Positions 57,291-64,000 of a stretch of DNA of 64,000 nt are shown piece by piece. Both the position numbers and the translations under genes were made by a program. The first letter of the stretch is position 1. Every line of letters starts with the position of its first letter. Source of the stretch: Pyxidicoccus sp. MSG2 (GTDB lineage: Bacteria > Myxococcota > Myxococcia > Myxococcales > Myxococcaceae); assembly GCF_026626705.1 (NCBI RefSeq), contig NZ_JAPNKC010000001.1, forward strand, positions 5,580,001 through 5,644,000, given 5' to 3'. A model generated the notes under the pieces. It was not told where the DNA came from. It saw only the letters and a list, made by a program, of their open reading frames with translations, and did no database searches.

Positions 57291-58859
57291 ATGACCACCC
57301 GAATCCCCACGAACCTCGTTGCCCCGGCCGTCCGCGGCTCTGCCACCCGCACCACGCAGGCGCTCACGAAGCCCACCACCGAGCCGGTGAAGACGGCCCT
57401 GCCGGAGCCGCGCCGCGGCATCGTCGCCGGCGGCTGTTTCCCGACCGACCACGGCCACTTCCCGCACCACCCGCACCTCCCCGGTGGCCACCTGCCGCAC
57501 CACCCGCTGCCGCACCACCCGGCGCCGTTCCCGTTCCCGAAGCCGACGCCGTTCCCGCAGCCGCCCCCGTTCCCGGGCGGCCACTGCGGCACGCCGGTGC
57601 CGACGAAGCCGACCGGCGGCTGCTGGCAGCCGCTGGACCTGAGCGCGCTGGTGGAGCTGAACAAGCTGGACCAGTCGAAGGGCCCCGTCAGCGCCGATGA
57701 GATGGCGGACGCCATCAAGAACGGCACGGCGGACCTGGACGGCCAGGCGGCCTCGGGTGAGTACCGCGCCTTCTCCGAGTGGGCGCAGAAGAACGCCGGC
57801 CGGATGACGCCCGAGGCGAAGCAGGTGATGGACATCTACTCCAAGTACGCGGCGCAGTCGCAGGCGCGCGGCGAGACGGGCATCTCCCAGGCGGACAGCC
57901 AGAAGATGCTGGCGGAGATGGCCAAGGTCGGTGACCAGGGTGCGAAGCGCGCGCTGGCGAAGCTGGACAAGCTGCCCGCGCCCATCTCCGGCCGCGACAT
58001 GGCCCGCGCCATCGAGAGCGGCGCGAAGGACAAGGACGGCAACACCAAGGCCGAGCTCGACGCCTTCCGCGACTGGGCCAAGAAGAACAGCGCGAAGCTG
58101 TCGCCCGAGGCGAAGGACGTGCTGAACGTCTTCGGCCAGCACGCGGCGAAGTCGCTGGCGACCGGCAACAAGGACATCTCCCGCGCCGAGTGGGCCGAGA
58201 TGAAGAAGGAGTTCCGCGAGGTGGGCGGTGACGCCAGCGCTCGCAAGGCCCTGGCGAAGCTGGACAAGGAGCACGGCTCCATCTCCGGCGAGGACATGCT
58301 GGACGCCATCAAGGAGGGCGTGGCCGACACGGATGGCCACTCCACCACGTCCGAGCTGCGCGAGTTCCAGAACTGGGCCAGCAAGAACAAGGACCGGCTC
58401 ACGCCCGAGGCGAAGAAGGTGCTGGCCACCTACGAGAAGTACGCGAAGAGCGCGGGCGCCGCGGGCCTGTCGCAGGGCCAGTTCGACAAGATGGTGAAGG
58501 ACGCGGGCCAGTTCAAGACGTTCCGCGACGACTCCATGCGCAGCGCCCTGGAGAAGCTGGACGTGAAGAACGGCCGCATCTCCGCGAAGGACCTGACGGC
58601 GGCCATCAAGGAGGGCGTGGCCGACCACGACGGCCAGGCGGCGGGCGTGGAGTTCGCGGACCTGCAGAAGTGGGTGCGCGACAACTACAGCCGGCTCGGG
58701 CCGGACGCGCGCAAGGTGCTCGACGTCTACGAGAAGTACGCCACCAAGGCGATGGCCTCGGGCAGCACGGGCATCGCGAACTCGGACTTCCAGCGGATGC
58801 TGCGCGAGATGAACAACGTGAGTGCGCCGCTGCACCGCCCCACGTACATCGCGGCCTGA
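57291..58859 (+). CDS. Four-repeat DxDG (EF-hand-like) protein with His/Pro-rich N-terminus
   Basis: 522 aa from ATG 57291, CGGAG seven bases upstream. Residues 52-115 are dominated by His and Pro (HFPHHPHLPGGHLPHHPLPH), a likely metal-binding or flexible tract. Residues ~118-507 are four units of about 98 residues. Each has ALxKLDxxxGxISxxDMxxAI, a DxDG loop (DLDG 148-151, DKDG 247-250, DTDG 346-349, DHDG 445-448), then ExxxFxxWAxKNxxRLxPEAKxVLxxYxKYA. The loops look like calcium-binding EF-hand sites although the following residues do not fit the canonical 12-residue loop fully. No signal peptide. Expression is probably sigma-54 dependent. Function unknown; calcium or other metal binding is the simplest guess. 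Confidence 0.82.
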   Translation: MTTRIPTNLVAPAVRGSATRTTQALTKPTTEPVKTALPEPRRGIVAGGCFPTDHGHFPHHPHLPGGHLPHHPLPHHPAPFPFPKPTPFPQPPPFPGGHCGTPVPTKPTGGCWQPLDLSALVELNKLDQSKGPVSADEMADAIKNGTADLDGQAASGEYRAFSEWAQKNAGRMTPEAKQVMDIYSKYAAQSQARGETGISQADSQKMLAEMAKVGDQGAKRALAKLDKLPAPISGRDMARAIESGAKDKDGNTKAELDAFRDWAKKNSAKLSPEAKDVLNVFGQHAAKSLATGNKDISRAEWAEMKKEFREVGGDASARKALAKLDKEHGSISGEDMLDAIKEGVADTDGHSTTSELREFQNWASKNKDRLTPEAKKVLATYEKYAKSAGAAGLSQGQFDKMVKDAGQFKTFRDDSMRSALEKLDVKNGRISAKDLTAAIKEGVADHDGQAAGVEFADLQKWVRDNYSRLGPDARKVLDVYEKYATKAMASGSTGIANSDFQRMLREMNNVSAPLHRPTYIAA

Positions 58860-59026
58860 GTTTCCTGACGGACTCACGTCGCGGGAACCCGGCGGGGGCC
58901 GGGATGCGGGGGGCCGCAAGTCCCGCGGCGTGAGCGAGTCAGGAGTTGTGATTGGGGGGATTCGAGGTGCCCGGGCTACCGGGGGGCGGTTCGGGACACC
59001 TTGTTGCTTCGGCACTACAAAATGCG

Positions 59027-59070
59027 AGGGCCTCGGACCGTTGGGGGATGGTCCGAGGCCCTGTCTTTTT
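59027..59070. terminator. Strong bidirectional intrinsic terminator
   Basis: Perfect 13-bp stem (AGGGCCTCGGACC, 59027-59039; GGTCCGAGGCCCT, 59050-59062), 10-base loop, then GTCTTTTT on the + strand. On the - strand the stem is followed by CGCATTTTG. It separates the DxDG gene from the convergent transketolase gene, whose stop is 17 bp away. Confidence 0.93.
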
Positions 59071-59086
59071 CAGCGGGCGTGAGCGC

Positions 59087-61144
59087 CTACTTCTTCGCCT
59101 TCGCCAGCGTGGCCTTGGACACCTGCACCACGTTGTCCACGGTGAAGCCGAACTTCTGCTGCAGGTCCTTGATGGGGGCGGACGCGCCGAAGCTGCGCAT
59201 GGCGACGACGTCGCCGGAGAGCCCCACCCAGCGCTCCCAGCCGAAGGCGGCGGCCTTCTCCACCGCGACGCGGGCCTTCACGTTCGGAGGCAGCACGCTG
59301 TCCTGGTACTCCTGGGGCTGCTGCTCGAACAGCTCCCACGACGGCAGGCTCACCACGCGGGACTTGATGCCCTCGGCCTTGAGCTTCTCGTGCGCGTCCA
59401 GGACCAGCGACACCTCGCTGCCCGTGCCGATGAGGATGAGCTCCGGCTTGCCGCCCTCCGCGTCCGCGAGCACGTAGCCACCGCGCCTCACGCCGGACGC
59501 CGCGCCGTACTTGCTCCGGTCCAGCGTGGGCACCGCCTGCCGCGTGAGCACGAGCACCACCGGGTGCTTGCGCTGCTCACCAATCACCCGCCACGCCTCC
59601 ACCACCTCGTTCGCGTCACCGGGGCGCATCACGATGATGCCCGGAATCGCGCGCAGGGAAGCGAGCTGCTCCACCGGCTGGTGCGTGGGCCCGTCCTCGC
59701 CCAGGCCGATGGAGTCGTGCGTGAAGATGTGCAGCGCGGGCAGCTCCATCAGCGCGGACAGGCGGATGGCGGGGCGCTGGTAGTCACTGAAGATGAGGAA
59801 CGTGGCGCCGTAGCCGCGCAGCTTGCTCAGGCACAGGCCGTTGACGATGGAGCCCATCGCGTGCTCGCGCACGCCGAAGTGGATGTTGCGGCCGGCGTAC
59901 TCCCCGGGCTTCATCGACTCCGAGCCGGTGATGTACGTCTTCGTGGACGGGTTGAGGTCCGCGGAGCCGCCCACCAGCCACGGGTAGTGCTTCGCGACGG
60001 CGTTGAGCACCTTGCCGCTGGACTCGCGGGTGGCCATGCCCTTGGCGTCGGCGGGGAACGTCGGCAGCTCCGAGTCCCAGCCCTTGGGCGTGTCCCGGCG
60101 CTGCATGCGCTCCAGCTGGTCGGCCAGGTCGGGGAACTGCTTGCGGTACTCCTCGAAGCGCTGCATCCACTCGGTGCGCAGCTGCTTGCCGCGGTTGCCC
60201 ATGCGCTCCTGGAAGCGCTCGCGCACTCCGTCGGGGACGAGGAACTTCGCGTCCTCGGGCCAGCCGTAGTTGCGCTTGGCGCCCTTGATTTCCTCTTCGC
60301 CCAGCGGCTCGCCGTGGGCCTTCGCGGAGCCCTGGAGCTTGGGCGCGCCGAAGGCAATCTGCGTCGTCACGATGATGAGCGTGGGCTTGCCGCGCAACGT
60401 CTTGAAGGTGCGCAGGGCCTCGCCCATGGCGGTGAGGTCGTTGGCGTCGGCCACGCGGAGCACGCGCCAGCCGTAGCCCTCGAAGCGGCGGCCCACGTCC
60501 TCGGTGAAGGCGAGGTCGGTGCTGCCGTCGATGGAGATGTGGTTGGAGTCGTAGATCCAGCAGAGGTTGGGCAGCTGGAGGTGGCCGGCGACGGAGGCCG
60601 CCTCGGAGGCGACGCCCTCCATCAAGTCTCCGTCACCGCAGATGGCGTAGACGTCGTAGCTGAACATCTCGAAGCCGGGGCGGTTGAAGTGCCCGGAGAG
60701 CCACCGGCTGGCGATGGCCATGCCCACACTGTTGGAGACGCCCTGGCCCAGGGGGCCGGTGGTGGTCTCCACGCCGCTGGTCCACCGGTACTCCGGGTGG
60801 CCGGGGGTGGACGAGTCGAGCTGACGGAACTTCTTGATGTCGTCGAGCGAGACGGTGGGGGCGTCCTCGACGGTGTATTCCCGGGTGACGCGCTTCACTC
60901 CGGACAGGTGGAGCAGCGCGTACAGCAGCATGGAGGCGTGGCCGTTGGAGAGGATGAACCTGTCGCGGTCCGGCCAGATGGGGTGGGACGGGTCGTAGCG
61001 CAGCTCCTGTTGCCAGAGCTGATACGCCACGGGGGCCAGGGACATGGGTGCCCCCGGGTGGCCCGAGTGGGCCTGCTGCACCGCATCCATGGCCAGGGTG
61101 CGGATGGTGTTGATGGCCAGCACGTCCTGCTTGTCGGTCGTCAT
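59087..61144 (-). CDS. tkt: Transketolase
   Basis: 685 aa from ATG 61144 with GAGGA upstream. A thiamine-diphosphate enzyme that moves two-carbon ketol units between sugar phosphates in the pentose phosphate pathway. NTIRTLAMDAVQQAHSGHPGAPMSLAPVAY and ILSNGHASMLLYALLHL are the N-terminal family signature; CGDGDLMEGVASEAASVAGHL with the following NLCWIYDSN is the ThDP/Mg site. GVREHAMGSIVNGLCL holds the catalytic Glu of the pyrimidine domain, and LPALHIFTHDSIGLGEDGPTHQPVEQLASLR is the second signature. Length is normal. It is convergent with the DxDG gene and monocistronic. Confidence 0.97.
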   Translation of the reverse strand: MTTDKQDVLAINTIRTLAMDAVQQAHSGHPGAPMSLAPVAYQLWQQELRYDPSHPIWPDRDRFILSNGHASMLLYALLHLSGVKRVTREYTVEDAPTVSLDDIKKFRQLDSSTPGHPEYRWTSGVETTTGPLGQGVSNSVGMAIASRWLSGHFNRPGFEMFSYDVYAICGDGDLMEGVASEAASVAGHLQLPNLCWIYDSNHISIDGSTDLAFTEDVGRRFEGYGWRVLRVADANDLTAMGEALRTFKTLRGKPTLIIVTTQIAFGAPKLQGSAKAHGEPLGEEEIKGAKRNYGWPEDAKFLVPDGVRERFQERMGNRGKQLRTEWMQRFEEYRKQFPDLADQLERMQRRDTPKGWDSELPTFPADAKGMATRESSGKVLNAVAKHYPWLVGGSADLNPSTKTYITGSESMKPGEYAGRNIHFGVREHAMGSIVNGLCLSKLRGYGATFLIFSDYQRPAIRLSALMELPALHIFTHDSIGLGEDGPTHQPVEQLASLRAIPGIIVMRPGDANEVVEAWRVIGEQRKHPVVLVLTRQAVPTLDRSKYGAASGVRRGGYVLADAEGGKPELILIGTGSEVSLVLDAHEKLKAEGIKSRVVSLPSWELFEQQPQEYQDSVLPPNVKARVAVEKAAAFGWERWVGLSGDVVAMRSFGASAPIKDLQQKFGFTVDNVVQVSKATLAKAKK

Positions 61145-61294
61145 GGTGTCCTCGCGTTCCCGCTCGCGTGCGGCGCACCATGCCGTAACCGACGCCGGAA
61201 CGCCGCACGAAACGCGAGCCCGCCCCTCCGGCCGTCCGGCAGTCCACGGGGCAACGGGAATTCATGCCCCGTGGGGCAGGGGAATGCGGCCCGC

Positions 61295-62500
61295 CTATCG
61301 CCGCGCCGCCACGCCCTTCACGGTGCGCCCGCGCGTCAGGTGTGTCACGGCCTCGCCCAGGCCCTCCACGGTGAGGGGGAACATGGGGAAGACGCGGGCC
61401 AGGACGGAAATCGTGCCCGAGCGCCACGTGCCCATCGGCTCGGGGTTGAGCCACACGTTGCGCTCGAAGTGCTGGGCCAGCTGCATCATCCACGTCAGCC
61501 CTTCCAGCCCGTCCGCCTTGTACTGCCCGTCCGCGTTGGTGCGGATGGACAGCTCGTACGGGGCCATGGAGGCGTCGCCCACCATGACCAGCTTGTGGTG
61601 CCGGCCCACCTGCGCGGTCAGCTCCGGCACCGTCATGCCGCCGGTGAGCTGGGGCGTGGCGTAGAGCTTTCCGTAGACGCAGTTGTGGAAGTAATAGATG
61701 CGCAGTTCCTTGAAGTGCGTCGCGTGGCTCGCCGCGCTGAACAGCCGGCTCATCACCGCGGCGTACGGGTCCATGGAGCCGCCCACGTCCATGGCCAGCA
61801 CCACGCGCGTGTTGGGCCGGCGCGGCGGGCGAACCACCACCTCCAGCTCGCCCGCGTTCTTCGCGGTGGCGGCGATGGACTCGTCCACGTCCAGCTCGTC
61901 CGGAGCACCGTCGCGAGCGAAGGCCCGCAGCTTGCGCAGCGCCACCGCGAGCTGCCGCGTGTCCAGCACCAGGTCATCGCGATAGCCCGCGTACTTCCGT
62001 GCGCCCGCCTGCATCAGCGCCGCGCCCTGCCGGCCGCCCTTGCCGCCCACGCGGATGCCCTCGCGAGCGAAGCCGCCATTGCCGAAGGGAGACGTGCCGC
62101 CGGTGCCAACCCACCGGTTGCCGCCGTCGTGGCGCTCCTGCTGCTCGCGCAGGCGCTCCTCGAACATGCGGCGAATCTCCTCCGGGTCCAGCTGCTCCAG
62201 CAGCGCCAGCTCCTCGGGGCTCAAGTCCTGCCGCTCGCGAGCCTCCTCCAGCCAGGACAGCAGCTCCTGCGTCAGCTCCAGGCCCGCCGTCTCCACGCCC
62301 TTGAAGTGCGCGAGGAACGCCTGGTCGAACGTGTCGAGCTGCGTCTCCGAGTGGACGAGGAGCGCGCGTGCCACATGGTAGAAGCCGTCCAGGCTGCTGT
62401 CGTGGAGGCCCGCCTGGAGCGCCCCCGCGAGCGCGAGCGCCTCCTGCGCGCCGACCTTCACCCCGCGCCTGCGCAGCTCGTAGAAGAATGGCAGGAACAT
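61295..62500 (-). CDS. VWA-domain protein, CoxE-like, partner of the MoxR ATPase
   Basis: 401 aa from ATG 62500, AGAGGA upstream. The N-terminal half is helical (MFLPFFYELRRRGVKVGAQE, LLSWLEEARERQDLSPEELALLEQLDPEEIRRMFEERL), then a Gly-rich loop. The VWA domain has a MIDAS motif in RVVLAMDVGGSMDPYAAVM (DxGxS), and YYFHNCVYGKLY and HKLVMVGDASMAPYEL as later metal-site loops. CoxE/COG3825 proteins work with MoxR ATPases to insert metal cofactors or to activate enzymes. The MoxR gene ends 15 bp before this start on the same strand, so the pair is an operon. Target protein unknown; no dehydrogenase is adjacent. Confidence 0.9.
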   Translation of the reverse strand: MFLPFFYELRRRGVKVGAQEALALAGALQAGLHDSSLDGFYHVARALLVHSETQLDTFDQAFLAHFKGVETAGLELTQELLSWLEEARERQDLSPEELALLEQLDPEEIRRMFEERLREQQERHDGGNRWVGTGGTSPFGNGGFAREGIRVGGKGGRQGAALMQAGARKYAGYRDDLVLDTRQLAVALRKLRAFARDGAPDELDVDESIAATAKNAGELEVVVRPPRRPNTRVVLAMDVGGSMDPYAAVMSRLFSAASHATHFKELRIYYFHNCVYGKLYATPQLTGGMTVPELTAQVGRHHKLVMVGDASMAPYELSIRTNADGQYKADGLEGLTWMMQLAQHFERNVWLNPEPMGTWRSGTISVLARVFPMFPLTVEGLGEAVTHLTRGRTVKGVAARR

Positions 62501-62515
62501 GGCGCCGTCCTCTCT

Positions 62516-63364
62516 TTAGGCCCGGGGACGCCGGCCGCGTCCGAAGGCCTCCGCCACGGAGACCAGGTCCTGCTCCTTCTTCAGCAGGGCGCCCAGGAAG
62601 GGCAGGTTCTCATCCAGCTTCAGGTCGGTGACGCCCTGGGACTTGAGCACCGCAATCCAGTCGATGAGCTCGCTGGTGGAGGGCCGCTTGCGCAGGCGGG
62701 TGAAGGCGCGCAGCTCGTAGAAGACCTTCAGCGCCTGCTCCGTGAGCGTGGCCTCCAGCCCGGGGTGGTGCACGGCGACGATGCGGCGCATGAGCTCCGC
62801 GTCGGGGAAGTCGATGAAGTGGAAGACGCAGCGGCGCAGGAAGGCGTCCGGCAGCTCCTTCTCGTTGTTGGACGTAATCACCACCACGGGGCGGTGCTTC
62901 GCGGCCACCTCGTCGCCCGTCTCGGTGACGCGGAAGCGCATCCGGTCCAGCTCGTGGAGCAAATCGTTGGGGAACTCGAGGTCCGCCTTGTCCACCTCGT
63001 CGATGAGGAGGACCACGCGCTCGGGGGCGGAGAACGCCTCGCCCAGCGGGCCCATCTTGATGTAGCGGCGGATGTCGCGCACGTCGCCGTCGCCGAAGCG
63101 CGAGTCATACAGGCGCTGCACGGTGTCGTAGACGTAGAGGCCGTCCTGCGCGCGGGTGGTGCTCTTCACGTGCCAGGTGAGCAGCCGCTGGCCCAGGGAC
63201 TGGGCAATGGCCTCGGCCAGCAGCGTCTTGCCCGTCCCGGGCTCCCCCTTCACGAGCAGCGGTCGCTGGAGCGTCAACGCGCAGTTGACGGCGGCCTGGA
63301 GGCCCTCGTTGGTCAGGTAGGAATCGGTGCCTCGGAAGCGGACGGGGTTGGGAACCGGAGTCAT
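62516..63364 (-). CDS. MoxR-family AAA+ ATPase
   Basis: 282 aa from ATG 63364, with a strong AAAGGAGG. Walker A LLVKGEPGTGKTLLAEAIA, Walker B VVLLIDEVDKADLEF, sensor 1 VVITSNNEKELPDAFLRRCVFHFIDFP (with arginine finger RR). MoxR proteins are hexameric chaperones that act with a VWA partner on metalloenzymes or in envelope stress. The pair organisation with a CoxE-like protein is the classic arrangement. First gene of the two-gene operon. Confidence 0.93.
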   Translation of the reverse strand: MTPVPNPVRFRGTDSYLTNEGLQAAVNCALTLQRPLLVKGEPGTGKTLLAEAIAQSLGQRLLTWHVKSTTRAQDGLYVYDTVQRLYDSRFGDGDVRDIRRYIKMGPLGEAFSAPERVVLLIDEVDKADLEFPNDLLHELDRMRFRVTETGDEVAAKHRPVVVITSNNEKELPDAFLRRCVFHFIDFPDAELMRRIVAVHHPGLEATLTEQALKVFYELRAFTRLRKRPSTSELIDWIAVLKSQGVTDLKLDENLPFLGALLKKEQDLVSVAEAFGRGRRPRA

Positions 63365-63530
63365 GTCCCGCCTCCTTTAACATCCACGCCGCCGCCGCGG
63401 GGGGCCGCCTGCCGCCCGTCCCGGGCACCGGGCTCCCGAGGGCTTCCCCGCGCCTCGCCAGAGGGTGTCCTGCCCTCTCGGGCACGTCAGACCGAACCCA
63501 TAGGCTCGTACGTATGAAGGAAGCGGCCTG

Positions 63531-63773
63531 ATGGCGTTTTCCAAGGAAATCCATCGGGTGCGTTCTGGAGTCGGGCAGGTTCCTTGCTGGGAGGCGGTCG
63601 TGGGTCACCCGTTCGTTCCGACACTGTTGCTCGTGTGGGCACTTTCCATGGCGCTGCGCGCCTGTGGCGTGACGGCGGCCACCCTGCCGCCCGAGCGTCA
63701 GGTGACGCATCCCACGGACTCGATGACGGAGACCCGGCCCGTGGCTCCGAAGGCCCCCAGCGCCCGGGGCTGA
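63531..63773 (+). CDS. Small ORF with one hydrophobic segment
   Basis: 80 aa from ATG 63531, GAAGGAAG nine bases upstream. One hydrophobic stretch (FVPTLLLVWALSMALRACG, residues 28-46) could be a signal anchor; the Cys at 45 is preceded by LRA, which fits a lipobox poorly because of the Arg. The tail is Pro/Thr/Arg-rich. No homology recognised. The ribosome site and codon pattern make it plausible, but expression is unproven. Confidence 0.45.
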   Translation: MAFSKEIHRVRSGVGQVPCWEAVVGHPFVPTLLLVWALSMALRACGVTAATLPPERQVTHPTDSMTETRPVAPKAPSARG

Positions 63774-63898
63774 GGGCGTTGCTCCCGCGGCAGCCCGACC
63801 GGGCAGGATGTATGGCTTCGCCCGCTGGCCAACCGTTGACGTGACGTTTGTAATGGATTTCACGCCCGAGACATGGGTCGGCGTGTATCCTGTGGGCA

Positions 63899-64000
63899 AT
63901 GGACCTTGCGAAAGCCCTTGGGGACATCTTCCGGCAGGAGCTTCAGGCGAAGCTGGCACCGTTGCAGACAGCGGTGCAGCGCATGGAGGAAGGCCTGGAT
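63899..64000 (+). CDS. Start of a coiled-coil protein (cut by window end)
   Basis: Thirty-four codons from ATG 63899: MDLAKALGDIFRQELQAKLA then PLQTAVQRMEEGLD. The heptad-like spacing of Leu, Ala and charged residues suggests a coiled coil. The region just before it is AT-richer (TTTGTAATGGATTTCACGCC, GTGTATCCTG) and may hold its promoter. Family cannot be judged from this part. Confidence 0.55.
   Translation, partial: MDLAKALGDIFRQELQAKLAPLQTAVQRMEEGLD

Noticed and set aside
58952..63517. 1521-codon open frame on the + strand
   Set aside because: It runs antisense to transketolase, the VWA protein and MoxR, all of which have complete family motifs. The translation is His/Arg/Ala/Val-rich low-complexity sequence typical of GC-driven shadow frames.

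Overview
The window reads as chromosomal DNA of a myxobacterium (Myxococcota, close to Myxococcus, Corallococcus or Pyxidicoccus). GC and third-position GC are very high. Outer-surface lipoproteins are abundant, and there is a Myxococcus cysteine-rich-repeat/fibro-slime lipoprotein, two bacterial Ser/Thr kinases, several hybrid two-component proteins and a probable sigma-54 promoter. No rRNA, tRNA, CRISPR array, IS element or prophage block was seen. The assignment rests on gene content only.

Layout. 0-7 kb: the tail of a c-type cytochrome, a LysM/GH19 muramidase-or-chitinase-like enzyme, an unknown protein, a GNAT acetyltransferase coupled to a membrane protein, a SnoaL-fold protein and a GAF-GAF histidine kinase. 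7.3-9.6 kb: a compact redox operon (b561-like four-helix membrane protein, YceI lipocalin-like protein, Tat-exported double Rieske protein). 9.6-15.6 kb: a CBS-domain protein, two paralogous 56-59 aa peptides with a nearly identical leader ending in Gly-Gly and a CC...CC tail, two ArsA/Get3-like ATPases joined by a translationally coupled 23-codon ORF, an unknown protein and a small hydrophilic protein. 15.7-23.1 kb: three tandem seven-repeat RCC1-type lipoproteins. 23.8-29.6 kb: two zinc-ribbon membrane proteins, two Ser/Thr kinases (one lacking the DFG aspartate) and twin XRE regulators. 29.7-39.1 kb: a fibro-slime lipoprotein, an unknown protein and a phosphorelay cluster (GAF-kinase, lone receiver, membrane hybrid kinase, multi-receiver Hpt-GGDEF protein).

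39.1-44.4 kb holds the most defence-like locus. A 1.3 kb-residue STAND protein combines an N-terminal nucleoside-phosphorylase domain, a NACHT/NB-ARC-type ATPase and ten 46-residue TPR units, eight of them almost identical. It is divergent from a Uma2-type nuclease-fold gene with a long coiled coil. 44.4-54.7 kb is an array of six LVIVD beta-propeller lipoproteins on one strand, two of which are a recent mosaic duplication.

55-64 kb: a RecF/OLD-like ATPase with TruB (tRNA pseudouridine-55 synthase), a four-repeat DxDG (EF-hand-like) protein behind a sigma-54-like promoter, transketolase, a MoxR ATPase/VWA (CoxE-like) chaperone pair, a small membrane-anchored ORF and the start of a coiled-coil protein cut by the window edge.

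The strongest candidates for something undescribed are the two Gly-Gly-leader cysteine peptides near 11 kb, each with its own inverted repeat and intrinsic terminator, and the phosphorylase-STAND-TPR protein. Functions are inferred from motifs read by eye; no database search was run.
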